From contig JAOAUN010000067.1 in assembly GCA_030157545.1 (NCBI GenBank), forward strand, positions 1-64,000: DNA of 64,000 bases, given 5' to 3'. Below are positions 52,994 to 61,974 of the stretch, one piece after another (position 1 is the stretch's first letter; every line of letters starts with the position of its first letter). The stretch is from Burkholderiaceae bacterium (GTDB lineage: Bacteria; Pseudomonadota; Gammaproteobacteria; Burkholderiales; Burkholderiaceae_D). The notes below the pieces were generated by a model. That model was given only the letters and a program-made list of their open reading frames with translations. It searched no databases and was not told the DNA's origin. The position numbers and the translations under genes are program-made.

Positions 52994-55108
52994 TTAGTCA
53001 CCCAGCGTTTTCATCAAATATTCTTGCGCACTGAAGGGTAACTGACGCGGTCGCAATTTCTTGCGCTGGTAATGACCGTGGCTATCGAGCTCCCAGGCAT
53101 TCACATTGTCATTCAGTTGAGGCAGCAATCCCTCCTGCATCACGCGCTTTTTCAGTTGTTTGTCGAGAACCGGAAACGCTATTTCTACACGGCGGAACAG
53201 GTTGCGGTTCATCCAGTCGGCGCTGGAGAGATAAATATCTTGTGCCATATCGTTGCGGAAATAGAAAATACGGCTGTGCTCAAGGAAGCGACCAATGACA
53301 GAGCGTACCTTGATGTTTTCCGACATGCCCGGCACGCCTGGACGCAAGGCACAGGCGCCGCGAATGATCAAATCTATTTTTACACCGGCGCGCGAGGCAT
53401 CGTACAAGGCTTCGATGACGGACTCATCAAGCAAGCCATTCATCTTGGCGATGATATGGGCGGTACGTCCCTGCGTCGCGATCAGGGTCTCGCTCTTGAT
53501 TTTTTTGACCAGTTCTTTTTGCAAATCAAAAGGCGCCAGCCACAAGTAGTTAAGCTTTTTCGGCCTGGTCAGGCTGGTCAGGTTAATGAAGACTTCATTG
53601 ACTTCACGTGCCATCGCGGGATTCGCTGTCAGCAGGCCGAAGTCGGTGTAAAACTTGGTAGTGGTTGGATGATAGTTGCCGGTACCGAGATGCGCATAGA
53701 AGCGCAGCTTGCCTTCTTCGCGCCGTATGATCAGCGCCATCTTCGCATGCGTTTTCAGGCCAACGATTCCATAGACCACTTGCGCACCGGCCCGCTCCAG
53801 ACGATCGGCCCAGTTGATGTTGGCTTCCTCATCAAAACGCGCCATCAGTTCAACAATGACCGTCACTTCCTTGCCATTGTGGGCGGCGGCAATCAGCGCT
53901 TCCATCAACTCGGAATTCATGCCGGTTCGATAAATCGTCTGCTTGATTGCGACGACATTCGGATCAAGCGCTGCAGCATGGATGAAATCAACAACAGGCT
54001 GGAAGGATTGATACGGATGATGCAGCAGAATATCTTTTGTCGCGATCAGGGAAAACAAGTCGCCAGTATGTGCCGGCAAAGAAAATGATTGCGTAAACGG
54101 TGGAAACCGCAGTGCCGGTTTTGATGCGTAATCAATCAGTTCGTTGAGCCTGACCATATTGACAGGACCATCAACGGCATACAAAAATTCAGGGGCGATG
54201 CCAAACTGGTCCAATAAAAATTGTGCCAGATGAGCCGGGCAGTTGTGGGCCACTTCAAGTCTGACTGCGAAGCCGAACTGACGCGTCTGCAATTCACCTT
54301 TCAATGCTTGCCGCAGATTTTTGACTTCTTCTTCATCGACCCACAAATCACTGTCGCGGGTGACGCGAAATTGTGAGTAGCCAAGCACTTCGCGTCCTGG
54401 AAACAAGTCGATGATATGCGCATGAATAATTGACGACAACAGGCAGAAGCAATCACCACTCTCTGCCAACTCGTCCGGCAGTCGAATAATGCGCGGCAAC
54501 ACGCGCGGCGCTTTCATGACGGCGATGGAAGTGCCGCGGCCGAACGCATCCTTGCCGGCCAGTTCAACAATGAAATTCAGGCTCTTGTTGACCACTTGCG
54601 GAAACGGATGGGCAGGATCCAGCACGATAGGTGTCAGCAAAGGCCGCACTTCCGTTTCGAAGAATTCCTTGACCCACGCGCGTTGCGCTTCATTGCGGTC
54701 TTGATGACGCAGCAAATGAACACCATTTTCAGCCAGCGCAGGCAGAATCTGCTGATTCAGAATCGCGTATTGTTGCCGCACCACTGCATGGCATTCCGGA
54801 CTGGTGCCTGCGAGACTTTTCTTCAATGCGTGATGTTCATGTCCGCCGTCAACACGATCGCGCGCCAGCAGGCTGGCAATCCGGACTTCAAAGAACTCAT
54901 CCAGATTGCTGCTTACGATGCACAGATAGCGCAGGCGCTCCAGCAAAGGCAAGGTCGTGTCTTCGGCCTGCGCCAGTACGCGCCGGTTGAAAGCGATCTG
55001 GGACAGTTCCCTGCTCAGGAACGGCGCTTCCTCATTGAAGTCCGCCGCACCAATTTCAATGGAAGCAGACGAACCGGATAGAGCTTTCTTTTTTTGCAAT
55101 ATAGTCAT
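52994..55108 (-). CDS. ppk: Polyphosphate kinase Ppk1
   Basis: Ppk1 makes polyphosphate from ATP at the inner membrane. The roughly 704-residue protein contains FLSRELSQIAFNRRVLAQAED in the N-terminal domain, RYLCIVSSNLDEFFEVR, the catalytic His in LKTHAKMALIIRREEGK (autophosphorylated) and the second phosphate-site block SENIKVRSVIGRFLEHSRIFYF near the C-terminus. I prefer ATG 55108; the frame is open upstream to 55231, overlapping the pstS promoter, but those residues do not look like Ppk. It is followed immediately by sixA and is divergent from pstS. Confidence 0.95.
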   Translation of the reverse strand: MTILQKKKALSGSSASIEIGAADFNEEAPFLSRELSQIAFNRRVLAQAEDTTLPLLERLRYLCIVSSNLDEFFEVRIASLLARDRVDGGHEHHALKKSLAGTSPECHAVVRQQYAILNQQILPALAENGVHLLRHQDRNEAQRAWVKEFFETEVRPLLTPIVLDPAHPFPQVVNKSLNFIVELAGKDAFGRGTSIAVMKAPRVLPRIIRLPDELAESGDCFCLLSSIIHAHIIDLFPGREVLGYSQFRVTRDSDLWVDEEEVKNLRQALKGELQTRQFGFAVRLEVAHNCPAHLAQFLLDQFGIAPEFLYAVDGPVNMVRLNELIDYASKPALRFPPFTQSFSLPAHTGDLFSLIATKDILLHHPYQSFQPVVDFIHAAALDPNVVAIKQTIYRTGMNSELMEALIAAAHNGKEVTVIVELMARFDEEANINWADRLERAGAQVVYGIVGLKTHAKMALIIRREEGKLRFYAHLGTGNYHPTTTKFYTDFGLLTANPAMAREVNEVFINLTSLTRPKKLNYLWLAPFDLQKELVKKIKSETLIATQGRTAHIIAKMNGLLDESVIEALYDASRAGVKIDLIIRGACALRPGVPGMSENIKVRSVIGRFLEHSRIFYFRNDMAQDIYLSSADWMNRNLFRRVEIAFPVLDKQLKKRVMQEGLLPQLNDNVNAWELDSHGHYQRKKLRPRQLPFSAQEYLMKTLGD

Positions 55109-55120
55109 ATTTACTGATTT

Positions 55121-55139
55121 TAGACAGCGGCAATGACAG
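55121..55139 (-). promoter_or_regulatory. Possible PhoB half-sites facing ppk
   Basis: On the minus strand CTGTCAT (55139-55133) is followed after 5 bp, not 4, by CTGTCTA (55127-55121). The pair lies only 13 bp before the likely ppk ATG, too close for a normal -10. The significance is doubtful; it may extend the divergent pstS control region. Confidence 0.3.
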
Positions 55140-55172
55140 TTTGATGACCAACAAAATATGATTGGGCTTTTG

Positions 55173-55206
55173 CTGTCATTACCTTGAAATATTCCGCTTT
55201 TAAAGT
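55173..55206 (+). promoter_or_regulatory. Pho-box-like promoter of pstS
   Basis: CTGTCAT (55173-55179, perfect half-site), spacer TACC, TTGAAAT (55184-55190), then exactly 10 bp and a -10 TAAAGT (55201-55206). This is the reference for the same geometry at the other phosphate genes here. Confidence 0.75.
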
Positions 55207-55243
55207 TCGTCTCGTACCATTCGTTCAACAATAAGGAGTTACC

Positions 55244-56287
55244 ATGCGCAGCAAACAGATTTTAAAGGGCGTTGCAGTTGCAGCGACCGGTATCCTGATG
55301 TCCATGTCCATCCATGCCGCCGACCTGACCGGTGCTGGCGCGACCTTCCCTTACCCTATTTATTCGAAATGGGCTGAAGCCTATAAAGCAGCAACCGGCA
55401 TTGGCCTGAACTATCAGTCCATCGGCTCCGGCGGCGGCATCAAGCAGATTAAAGCCAAGACCGTAGACTTTGGTGCATCCGATATGCCACTCAAAGCGGA
55501 AGAACTGGAAAAAGAAGGCCTGATGCAGTTCCCGGCTATCATGGGTGGTGTGGTGCCGGTCGTTAACCTCGACGGAATCGCACCTGGCCAGATGAAACTG
55601 ACCGCTGATGTGATCACGGGTATTCATCTTGGCAAAATCACCAAGTGGAATGCGCCGGAAATCGCGGCGCTCAATCCTGGTGTGGCCCTGCCTGCAACAG
55701 CCATTACCGTTGTTCACCGTGCTGACGGCTCAGGCACCACGTTCTTGTGGACAGATTTTCTGTCTAAAGCAAATGCAGACTTCAAGGCGACCGTCGGCTC
55801 CGGCACGGCAGTCAAATGGCCAACCGGTGTGGGTGGTAAAGGCAACGAAGGCGTCGCCGCCAACGTGCAACGCATCAAAGGCGCATTTGGTTATGTTGAG
55901 TATGCGTACGCAAAGAAAAATAAAATCTCACACACCCAACTGAAAAATCTTGATGGCTTGTTTGTCGAACCGGACGATGAAACCTTCAAAGCAGCCGCTG
56001 CGAATGGTGACTGGAGTGGTACGCCGGGCATGGCTGTTGTGCTGACCAACCAGCCAGGCAAAAATAGCTGGCCCGTGACAGGCGCATCTTTCATCCTGAT
56101 GCACAAATCACAGGCGGAAGCACTGACAGGTCGCGCCGTGTTGAAGTTCTTCGACTGGTCTTACAAGAACGGCGCGAAAATGGCCGCTGATCTCGACTAC
56201 GTGCCAATGCCGGCACCAGTGGTAAAGCTGGTTAACGACGCGTGGAAAGCGCAACTGAAAGACGCCAGCGGCAAGTCTATCTGGTAA
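55244..56287 (+). CDS. pstS: Phosphate ABC transporter substrate-binding protein PstS
   Basis: The periplasmic phosphate-binding subunit of the Pst system. A 347-residue precursor with a signal peptide ending IHAA. The mature protein starts with DLTGAGATFPYPIYSKWA, and phosphate-ligand blocks include YQSIGSGGGIKQI, FGASDMPL and HRADGSGTTFLWTD. The length is normal. It is coded on the opposite strand to pstC-pstA-pstB, about 5.7 kb from them, with a nuclease gene and phoR in between. A strong Pho box precedes it and a strong terminator follows, so it is an independent, highly inducible unit. Confidence 0.97.
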   Translation: MRSKQILKGVAVAATGILMSMSIHAADLTGAGATFPYPIYSKWAEAYKAATGIGLNYQSIGSGGGIKQIKAKTVDFGASDMPLKAEELEKEGLMQFPAIMGGVVPVVNLDGIAPGQMKLTADVITGIHLGKITKWNAPEIAALNPGVALPATAITVVHRADGSGTTFLWTDFLSKANADFKATVGSGTAVKWPTGVGGKGNEGVAANVQRIKGAFGYVEYAYAKKNKISHTQLKNLDGLFVEPDDETFKAAAANGDWSGTPGMAVVLTNQPGKNSWPVTGASFILMHKSQAEALTGRAVLKFFDWSYKNGAKMAADLDYVPMPAPVVKLVNDAWKAQLKDASGKSIW

Positions 56288-56329
56288 TTGTGACGTGATT
56301 TTTTAGATCACTGAAGTCTGATTCAAAGT

Positions 56330-56358
56330 GGGGCATGAACAAATTCATGCCCCTTTTT
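56330..56358 (+). terminator. Terminator of pstS
   Basis: GGGGCATGAA pairs perfectly with TTCATGCCCC around a 4-base loop and is followed by TTTTTCT. Confidence 0.92.
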
Positions 56359-56386
56359 CTTTCGGATATTGCCTGATTCTTGTTAT

Positions 56387-57373
56387 TCAATGTCCGGCTG
56401 CGCTGAACACGGCTTCGATGGAAGCAGCCGACAGCACTGCTTCGCCCCACACCTCCAGTTCGGACTCCGACGCCGCCTGCAACTGACTTAGTGCCCACGG
56501 CGGCACTTCGCCAAAACGACGGGCCAGCTGACGCACCAACAGATGTGCCTCGCCAGCAAGGCGACCTTGCTGCATACCTTGCTGCATACCTTGCTGCATC
56601 CCTTGCTGGATACCCATTGCCATGCCCTCTTCGATGGCAAGGCGTTCAAATGACGTCACGTAGGGTTTGCCCATTTCTTCCTCCAGTGTTTGCATATCCT
56701 GCCGCAGTGCCTGCGCCAGATCCTTGGGCAGACGCATCATCCAGTCCAGTATCTTCATCAGATCGATGACCTGTTTGCGCTCCCACCCACGCCGGTACAA
56801 GTCTTTCACCAGCGCCCACTTGGCCGCATAGCGCGCCGACGGGTCGCCGCGGGTCGCACGGGTGGCCAGATGCGCGAGCGTGACGACGGCAAACGGGTTG
56901 GCACTGTCGGCCAGTCGGGTCTCACTGCTGGTCCAGTCCAGTAACTTGGCAACCGGAAAACGAATTCCCATATGACAGCCGAGCACGTCATAAGCAAAGA
57001 CTGCTGGCCGCCAATTGGCCTGTTCGTCGGCCAGCACAGCCAGACTCGCAATCGGTACGTGGTAGCGGTCATACAGGCGATAGTTATAGACGAACATCCG
57101 CTCGGCAAACGACTCTTGCGCACTGCCCTGCACTTCGAGATGCACGTAGATCCACTCGGCATCGCCATCGCGCAGGGTGACACGCACGAGTTTGTCGACG
57201 AAGCGGGTACCGAGTTCGGCATCCTGCACGACGGCGCGCAATTCCTGCTCAAGGAAAAGAGGCGGCTCTGACCAGTCGACCTGCGCATGGGCATGCGGGA
57301 AATAGAAATGCAGAAAGTCGCAGAAATAGCGCTCGATTACTTCTTTCCACGGACTGTCGTAGTCGTCTGGCAT
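56387..57373 (-). CDS. Rpn-family PD-(D/E)XK nuclease, full length
   Basis: A 328-residue protein of the Rpn/putative-transposase nuclease type (DUF4351-like tail). The N-terminal PD-(D/E)XK domain shows DKLVRVTLRDGDAEWIYVHLEVQG near 60-83, with the E-x-Q variant of the active site, and MFVYNYRLYDRY. The middle is helical; near 250 there is a tandem QQGM repeat (DNA unit of 12 bp repeated 3-4 times). Rpn proteins promote RecA-independent recombination or DNA cleavage. The gene lies between pstS and phoR and is out of place in a phosphate locus. A truncated relative is at 13596-14108. Confidence 0.8.
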   Translation of the reverse strand: MPDDYDSPWKEVIERYFCDFLHFYFPHAHAQVDWSEPPLFLEQELRAVVQDAELGTRFVDKLVRVTLRDGDAEWIYVHLEVQGSAQESFAERMFVYNYRLYDRYHVPIASLAVLADEQANWRPAVFAYDVLGCHMGIRFPVAKLLDWTSSETRLADSANPFAVVTLAHLATRATRGDPSARYAAKWALVKDLYRRGWERKQVIDLMKILDWMMRLPKDLAQALRQDMQTLEEEMGKPYVTSFERLAIEEGMAMGIQQGMQQGMQQGMQQGRLAGEAHLLVRQLARRFGEVPPWALSQLQAASESELEVWGEAVLSAASIEAVFSAAGH

Positions 57374-57579
57374 CGCCGGCTCTCCACTTGCAAGCTGCGT
57401 TGTCTACAGGCCGAATTGCCGGTCGCATTGCAGTGAAATGGAGCATGCGGGCAAGTAGGCCGGCCAGCGCAGAATGCCTGCGCTGGTAGCAGCAGAGCTG
57501 GTGCCGATGCCGACTCCGGTGCGCCGCCTCTGTTGTATGCCCGCAAATTTAAAGCGAACAAGATCAGTAAGAAAAATTT

Positions 57580-58869
57580 TTACGCAGCACCCGCCGCCGC
57601 CGGAAACTGCACAATAAATGCACTCCCCTTGCCCGGCTCTGATTCAATGCTCAGCGTTGCTTCATGTCGCATCAGAACATGCTTGACGATGGCCAATCCC
57701 AAACCAGTACCCTGCGTTTCACGCGAGCGGCCTTTGTCGACGCGATAAAAACGTTCGGTCAGTCGCGCGATATGCTCGGGCTTGATGCCGATGCCGGTGT
57801 CACGCACGACGTACTGCGGACCAGCTGCACTGTTACGCCAGATGATGCTGATGCTGCCACCGTCCGGCGTGTAGCGCACCGCATTCGAGACGAGGTTGCT
57901 GAACGCACTGCGCAATTCTTCGCTGCTGCCTGTGAGCGCAGTGCCATCCGACTCGAGGCTGAGTGTGTGGCGGCCGCCGGATAGCGCATCACCTTCGTTT
58001 TTGACTTGTTCCAATAAGACACGGATATCCACTTGCTCGGGCCGAACCGGATAGTCAATTGACTCCAGCCGCGTCAGCGACAACATGTCTTCTACCAGAT
58101 GCTGCATGCGCTTGCCTTGCTCGGCCATCAGTTTGTAGTGTTGTTCACGACTCACCGCATCGAGTTCCTGACCAAGAGCGATTTCCAGGAAACCGTTAAT
58201 GACTGTCAGCGGTGTGCGCAATTCATGCGACGCATTCGCAATGAAGTCGCGCCTGGTCTGTTCAAGGCGGTCCGCTTCGGTAACGTCATGCGTGACCAGA
58301 ATCTGGCGCCGGTTTTCAAACGGAATCAGGTGCACGATGAGCTTGCGCTCACCCAGCGACAGGATCAGTGGTTCTTCGTAACGGCCGAGAATGATGTAGT
58401 CAATGAAGTCAGGGCTGCGTATCAGGTTGGTCACCCGCATGCCCTTGTCTTTTTCCAGGTCCAGCCGCAGATGCTGTTCCGCTACCGGGTTGCACCATTC
58501 TAGAAACAGCACGTCGTCCATGATGACGACGCCATCGGGCAACAGGCTCATCGCCTGCCGGAAACGCGACAGCCACTCAGCGAGTTCATTACGGCTTTTC
58601 TGGTCGTCACGACGTAGCCGGTAAAGCTTGGCAAAGATATCTGTCCATGAGCCCCAGCCGTCAGCGAGCCGCACCTGGTCGGGATCGTCGAGCCAGACAG
58701 ACAACAGGTACATGTAGTGCAACTGGACCAGCACCAGCACCAGCAAGACCAGCAGCCCCAGCGCCAGGCCAATTGAGGCATTCCAGATATACCAGCCGCC
58801 GCCAGTCACGGCGGCCACCAGCAGCAGGCGCACCACGACGGGAACCCAGAACAGTGAGCGTTGATTCAT
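57580..58869 (-). CDS. phoR: Phosphate-regulon sensor histidine kinase PhoR
   Basis: PhoR phosphorylates PhoB when the Pst-PhoU complex signals low phosphate. The 429-residue protein has two membrane helices at about 10-27 and 30-55, a PAS-like domain (100-200), the dimerisation His in ANASHELRTPLT near 215, the N box LVSNAVRYTPDGG near 328, and DTGIGI and GTGLGLAIVK towards the end. It follows phoB by 14 bp on the same strand and is the last gene of the pst-pho cluster. The catalytic residues look intact. Confidence 0.95.
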   Translation of the reverse strand: MNQRSLFWVPVVVRLLLVAAVTGGGWYIWNASIGLALGLLVLLVLVLVQLHYMYLLSVWLDDPDQVRLADGWGSWTDIFAKLYRLRRDDQKSRNELAEWLSRFRQAMSLLPDGVVIMDDVLFLEWCNPVAEQHLRLDLEKDKGMRVTNLIRSPDFIDYIILGRYEEPLILSLGERKLIVHLIPFENRRQILVTHDVTEADRLEQTRRDFIANASHELRTPLTVINGFLEIALGQELDAVSREQHYKLMAEQGKRMQHLVEDMLSLTRLESIDYPVRPEQVDIRVLLEQVKNEGDALSGGRHTLSLESDGTALTGSSEELRSAFSNLVSNAVRYTPDGGSISIIWRNSAAGPQYVVRDTGIGIKPEHIARLTERFYRVDKGRSRETQGTGLGLAIVKHVLMRHEATLSIESEPGKGSAFIVQFPAAAGAA

Positions 58870-58883
58870 GAAGAAAATGAGCG

Positions 58884-59573
58884 TTATTTTTCAGACAGCA
58901 TGTAGCCTACACTACGAACGGTCTGAATGAGAGATTCTGCCGCTCCCAATGCCTTGCGCAGACGTAAAACATGTACATCAACGGTTCTTTCTTCAAGCAC
59001 CGCATGGTCGCCCCAGACTTTATCAAGCAGCTGGCTGCGCGAGAAAACGCGTTCGGGATGCGCGATCAAAAACTTCAGCAGTTTGAATTCGGCGTGACCA
59101 ATCTCGATCTGGCTGTTGTTGACACTGACGCGGCAGCTGACCGGATCAAGCTGCAGCGGACCGGCATGCAAAGTCATTTCAGCATGTTCCGGCGCTTTGC
59201 GACGTATCAGCGCCTTGATGCGCGAGACCAGTTCGCGTGGCGAGAAAGGCTTGGTGATGTAATCATCGGCACCCTGGTCAAGCCCGGCGATCTTGTCTTC
59301 TTCCATGCTTTTGGCCGTCAGCATGATGATGGGCATGCTGTTGAAATTACGGTCGCCGCGCAGCCGCGAAAGCAGACGCAGGCCGGACTGATCGGGCAGC
59401 ATCCAGTCGAGCAGGATCAGTTGCGGGCGCTTGCCCTGCAAATACGTCCATGCGTCAGCGGTAGTGTGAACTGCATCAACTTCCCAGCCTGCGGCCTTGA
59501 GCGCAAAGCTGACTAACTCAACAATTGCCAGTTCATCTTCGACGATGAGTATGGTCGGACTCGCACTTGCCAT
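58884..59573 (-). CDS. phoB: Phosphate-regulon response regulator PhoB
   Basis: PhoB binds Pho boxes when phosphorylated and activates transcription with sigma70 polymerase. The 229-residue protein has a receiver domain with acidic pair Glu12-Asp13, phospho-acceptor Asp56 in LLDWMLP, and KPF near 108, followed by an OmpR-type winged helix ending VRSVGYMLSEK. Recognition helix sequence EERTVDVHVLRLRKAL matches the PhoB class. It lies 20 bp from phoU and 14 bp from phoR. Its likely targets in this window are the Pho-box-like sites before pstS, the porin gene, ppx, phoX and the lipid operon. Confidence 0.96.
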   Translation of the reverse strand: MASASPTILIVEDELAIVELVSFALKAAGWEVDAVHTTADAWTYLQGKRPQLILLDWMLPDQSGLRLLSRLRGDRNFNSMPIIMLTAKSMEEDKIAGLDQGADDYITKPFSPRELVSRIKALIRRKAPEHAEMTLHAGPLQLDPVSCRVSVNNSQIEIGHAEFKLLKFLIAHPERVFSRSQLLDKVWGDHAVLEERTVDVHVLRLRKALGAAESLIQTVRSVGYMLSEK

Positions 59574-59593
59574 GACGTCTCCGCTGGTCTTGT

Positions 59594-60298
59594 TTAAGCT
59601 TCGCCCAGCTGCTTGCTTGTTGCATAGTCCGTATGCCGAATATCCTTGCCTTCAACAACATATACAACATACTCGGCAATATTTTTTGCATGGTCACCGA
59701 TGCGCTCGATGGCCTTGGCGACCCAAAGTGTATCGAGCGAAGCGGAGATGGTGCGCGGATCTTCCATCATAAAGGTAATCACGTTGCGCATGACCGAGCG
59801 AAACTCCCGATCGATGATTTCATCCCGAACGATGAGCTGGGTTGCCTGCTTGACGTCTAAGCGCGCAAAGCAGTCAAGCGCGTCATGCAACAGCTGGCCC
59901 GCCGAGTCTGCCATGACCCGCACTGCCTCGTCATGGGCAATGGTGACGAGCCCGCGTTGATGCAAGGTACGCGCTGCACGCGCAATCTTGGTCGCTTCGT
60001 CGCCGATGCGTTCGAGGTCGGTAATGGCTTTGATGGTTGCCATCACGGTTCGCAAATCGTTGGCTGCAGGCTGGCGCTTAACGATCAGGTGACTGCAGGC
60101 GTCATCAAGCGCGACTTCAAGGTTATTAACTTCCACATCGGCTGCAACCACGCGTTCGGCTTCGACGACATTCAAGCTGCGATAGCACGCCATCGCATCC
60201 TGAAACTGTTTTTCTACCATGCCGCCCATGAGCAAGACTTTGGATCGAATCGCTTCCAGATCAAGTTCGTACTGTCTAGAGGAATGTTCGGACGGCAT
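59594..60298 (-). CDS. phoU: Phosphate signalling protein PhoU
   Basis: PhoU couples PstB activity to PhoR and holds the kinase in check when phosphate is ample. The 234-residue protein is built from two three-helix repeats with paired acidic/metal-binding signatures (LMGGMVEKQF, LERIGDEATKIA in the first; AKAIERIGDHAKNIAEYVV in the second). A GGAG site lies before the ATG. It is between pstB and phoB in the standard order pstC-A-B-phoU-phoB-phoR. Confidence 0.96.
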   Translation of the reverse strand: MPSEHSSRQYELDLEAIRSKVLLMGGMVEKQFQDAMACYRSLNVVEAERVVAADVEVNNLEVALDDACSHLIVKRQPAANDLRTVMATIKAITDLERIGDEATKIARAARTLHQRGLVTIAHDEAVRVMADSAGQLLHDALDCFARLDVKQATQLIVRDEIIDREFRSVMRNVITFMMEDPRTISASLDTLWVAKAIERIGDHAKNIAEYVVYVVEGKDIRHTDYATSKQLGEA

Positions 60299-60327
60299 GT
60301 AATTCTCCTGAATATATTTTTATTTAA

Positions 60328-61101
60328 TCAACCGAAACGGCCAGTTATGTAATCTTGCGTTTCTTTTTTAGCTGGATTGATGAAAATGCTATCCGTCTCA
60401 CCAAATTCAACCAGTTCTCCCAGATACATATAGGCAGTGTAATCCGAGCAGCGTGCTGCCTGCTGCATGTTGTGAGTGACGATGGCAATGGTGTAGTCTT
60501 CTTTCAGCTCGCTGATCAGCTCTTCAATTTTAACTGTCGAGATAGGATCGAGTGCCGAGGTTGGCTCGTCGAGCAGCAGCACGTCCGGCTTGACCGCGAC
60601 ACCACGCGCAATGCAAAGTCGCTGTTGCTGTCCGCCGGACAAGGACAGGCCGCTCTTGTTGAGCTTGTCCTTGACTTCGGTCCACAGTGCAGCCTTGTTC
60701 AGCGCCCATTCGACACGTTCGTCCATTTCACCTTTCGACAGGTTTTCATATAGCTTCACACCAAAAGCAATGTTGTCATAGATGGACATAGGAAACGGCG
60801 TTGGCTTCTGGAACACCATCCCGACTTTGGCGCGCAGAATATTGACGTCAATACCAGCTTCGAGAATGTTATTGCCACCGTAGACAATCTTGCCTTCGGC
60901 ACGCTGGCCCGGATACAGGTCGTACATGCGGTTAAGCGTGCGCAGCAGCGTCGACTTGCCGCAACCGGAAGGACCGATGAATGCTGTGACTTTTTTCTCG
61001 TAGATATCGAGATTGATATTTTTCAGCCCCTGAAAGCTGCCGTAAAAAAAATTCAGGTCAGAGACGGAAATAGTGGCCTGCATGGTTTCGGTTGTCATCA
61101 T
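60328..61101 (-). CDS. pstB: Phosphate ABC transporter ATPase PstB
   Basis: The cytoplasmic ATPase that powers Pst phosphate import. The 257-residue protein has Walker [10 protein letters not shown] near 43-51, the Q-loop FQKPTPFP, signature [14 protein letters not shown] near 155-168, Walker [13 protein letters not shown], and an H-loop in [14 protein letters not shown]. There are two adjacent possible start ATGs. It lies 6 bp after pstA and 30 bp before phoU. Confidence 0.97.
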   Translation of the reverse strand: MMTTETMQATISVSDLNFFYGSFQGLKNINLDIYEKKVTAFIGPSGCGKSTLLRTLNRMYDLYPGQRAEGKIVYGGNNILEAGIDVNILRAKVGMVFQKPTPFPMSIYDNIAFGVKLYENLSKGEMDERVEWALNKAALWTEVKDKLNKSGLSLSGGQQQRLCIARGVAVKPDVLLLDEPTSALDPISTVKIEELISELKEDYTIAIVTHNMQQAARCSDYTAYMYLGELVEFGETDSIFINPAKKETQDYITGRFG

Positions 61102-61107
61102 GATGGA

Positions 61108-61974
61108 TTATTGTTTGCTGGTCTTGACCAGCAGTCGTGACAGAATATTCAGGCCCAGTACACTAAAGGTAATCAGCAGGGCGCCGCCCCACGCCAGTTC
61201 ACGCCAGTTGTCATACGGGCTCATTGCGAACTGGAAAATCACGACCGGCAGATTTGCCATCGGACGGTTCATGTCGGCGCTGTAGAACTGGTTGTTCAAC
61301 GCGGTAAAGAGCAAGGGCGCAGTCTCGCCTGCGATGCGTGCAACAGCCAGCAGTATGCCGGTCACAACACCGGCCTTGACTGCACGCAAGCGCACCAGCG
61401 TGGCAACTTTCCAGCGCGGCGCACCGAGCGCGAAAGCGGCTTCGCGCAAGCTGTTCGGCACCAGTCCGAGCATATTGTCGGTGGTGCGCACGACGACAGG
61501 AATGGCTATCAGTGCAATGGCGAAGCTGCCGGCCCAGCCGGAGAAGTGCTTGACGTTGGCAACGTAAAGCGCATAGACAAAAAGTCCAATGACGATAGAC
61601 GGCGCCGACAGCATGATGTCGGTGACAAAGCGGGTAAGTTGCGCAAAGCGGCTTTCCTGCCCGTATTCAGCAAGATAGATGCCGGCAAAAATACCAACTG
61701 GCGTGCTGATTAAGGTCGCCACACCGACCATCAATAAACTGCCGATGATGGGGTTTAACAATCCACCGCCATCGCTGCCTGGCGCCGGTGTGGTTTGGGT
61801 AAAGATCGCCACGTCGATGGCGCCGAAACCGTTGATGACCAGCACGGCCAGTATCCACAGCAGAAACGAAATACCTATTGCCATCGCGAAAATCGACAGT
61901 GCAATGCCGACGCGATGTTGCCATAACCGACGACGGTAGACTGGGTTTGCCGAGTTGGCCAAATTTAACTGCAT
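61108..61974 (-). CDS. pstA: Phosphate ABC transporter permease PstA
   Basis: An inner-membrane permease subunit of 288 residues with about six membrane helices, the first at about 22-47. The EAA-type loop for PstB contact is in SLREAAFALGAPRWKVATLVRLRA near 180. Its ATG shares one base with the pstC stop, showing translational coupling with the partner permease. The length and helix pattern are standard. Confidence 0.95.
   Translation of the reverse strand: MQLNLANSANPVYRRRLWQHRVGIALSIFAMAIGISFLLWILAVLVINGFGAIDVAIFTQTTPAPGSDGGGLLNPIIGSLLMVGVATLISTPVGIFAGIYLAEYGQESRFAQLTRFVTDIMLSAPSIVIGLFVYALYVANVKHFSGWAGSFAIALIAIPVVVRTTDNMLGLVPNSLREAAFALGAPRWKVATLVRLRAVKAGVVTGILLAVARIAGETAPLLFTALNNQFYSADMNRPMANLPVVIFQFAMSPYDNWRELAWGGALLITFSVLGLNILSRLLVKTSKQ

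Noticed and set aside
55109..55231. N-terminal extension of Ppk to 55231
   Set aside because: The extra residues are unlike Ppk, begin at a TTG in the pstS leader and overlap the pstS promoter.
57374..57579. Gap between the nuclease gene and phoR as a hidden small gene or RNA
   Set aside because: I found no frame with a ribosome site and no convincing hairpin plus T tract apart from a short A/T palindrome near 57567.
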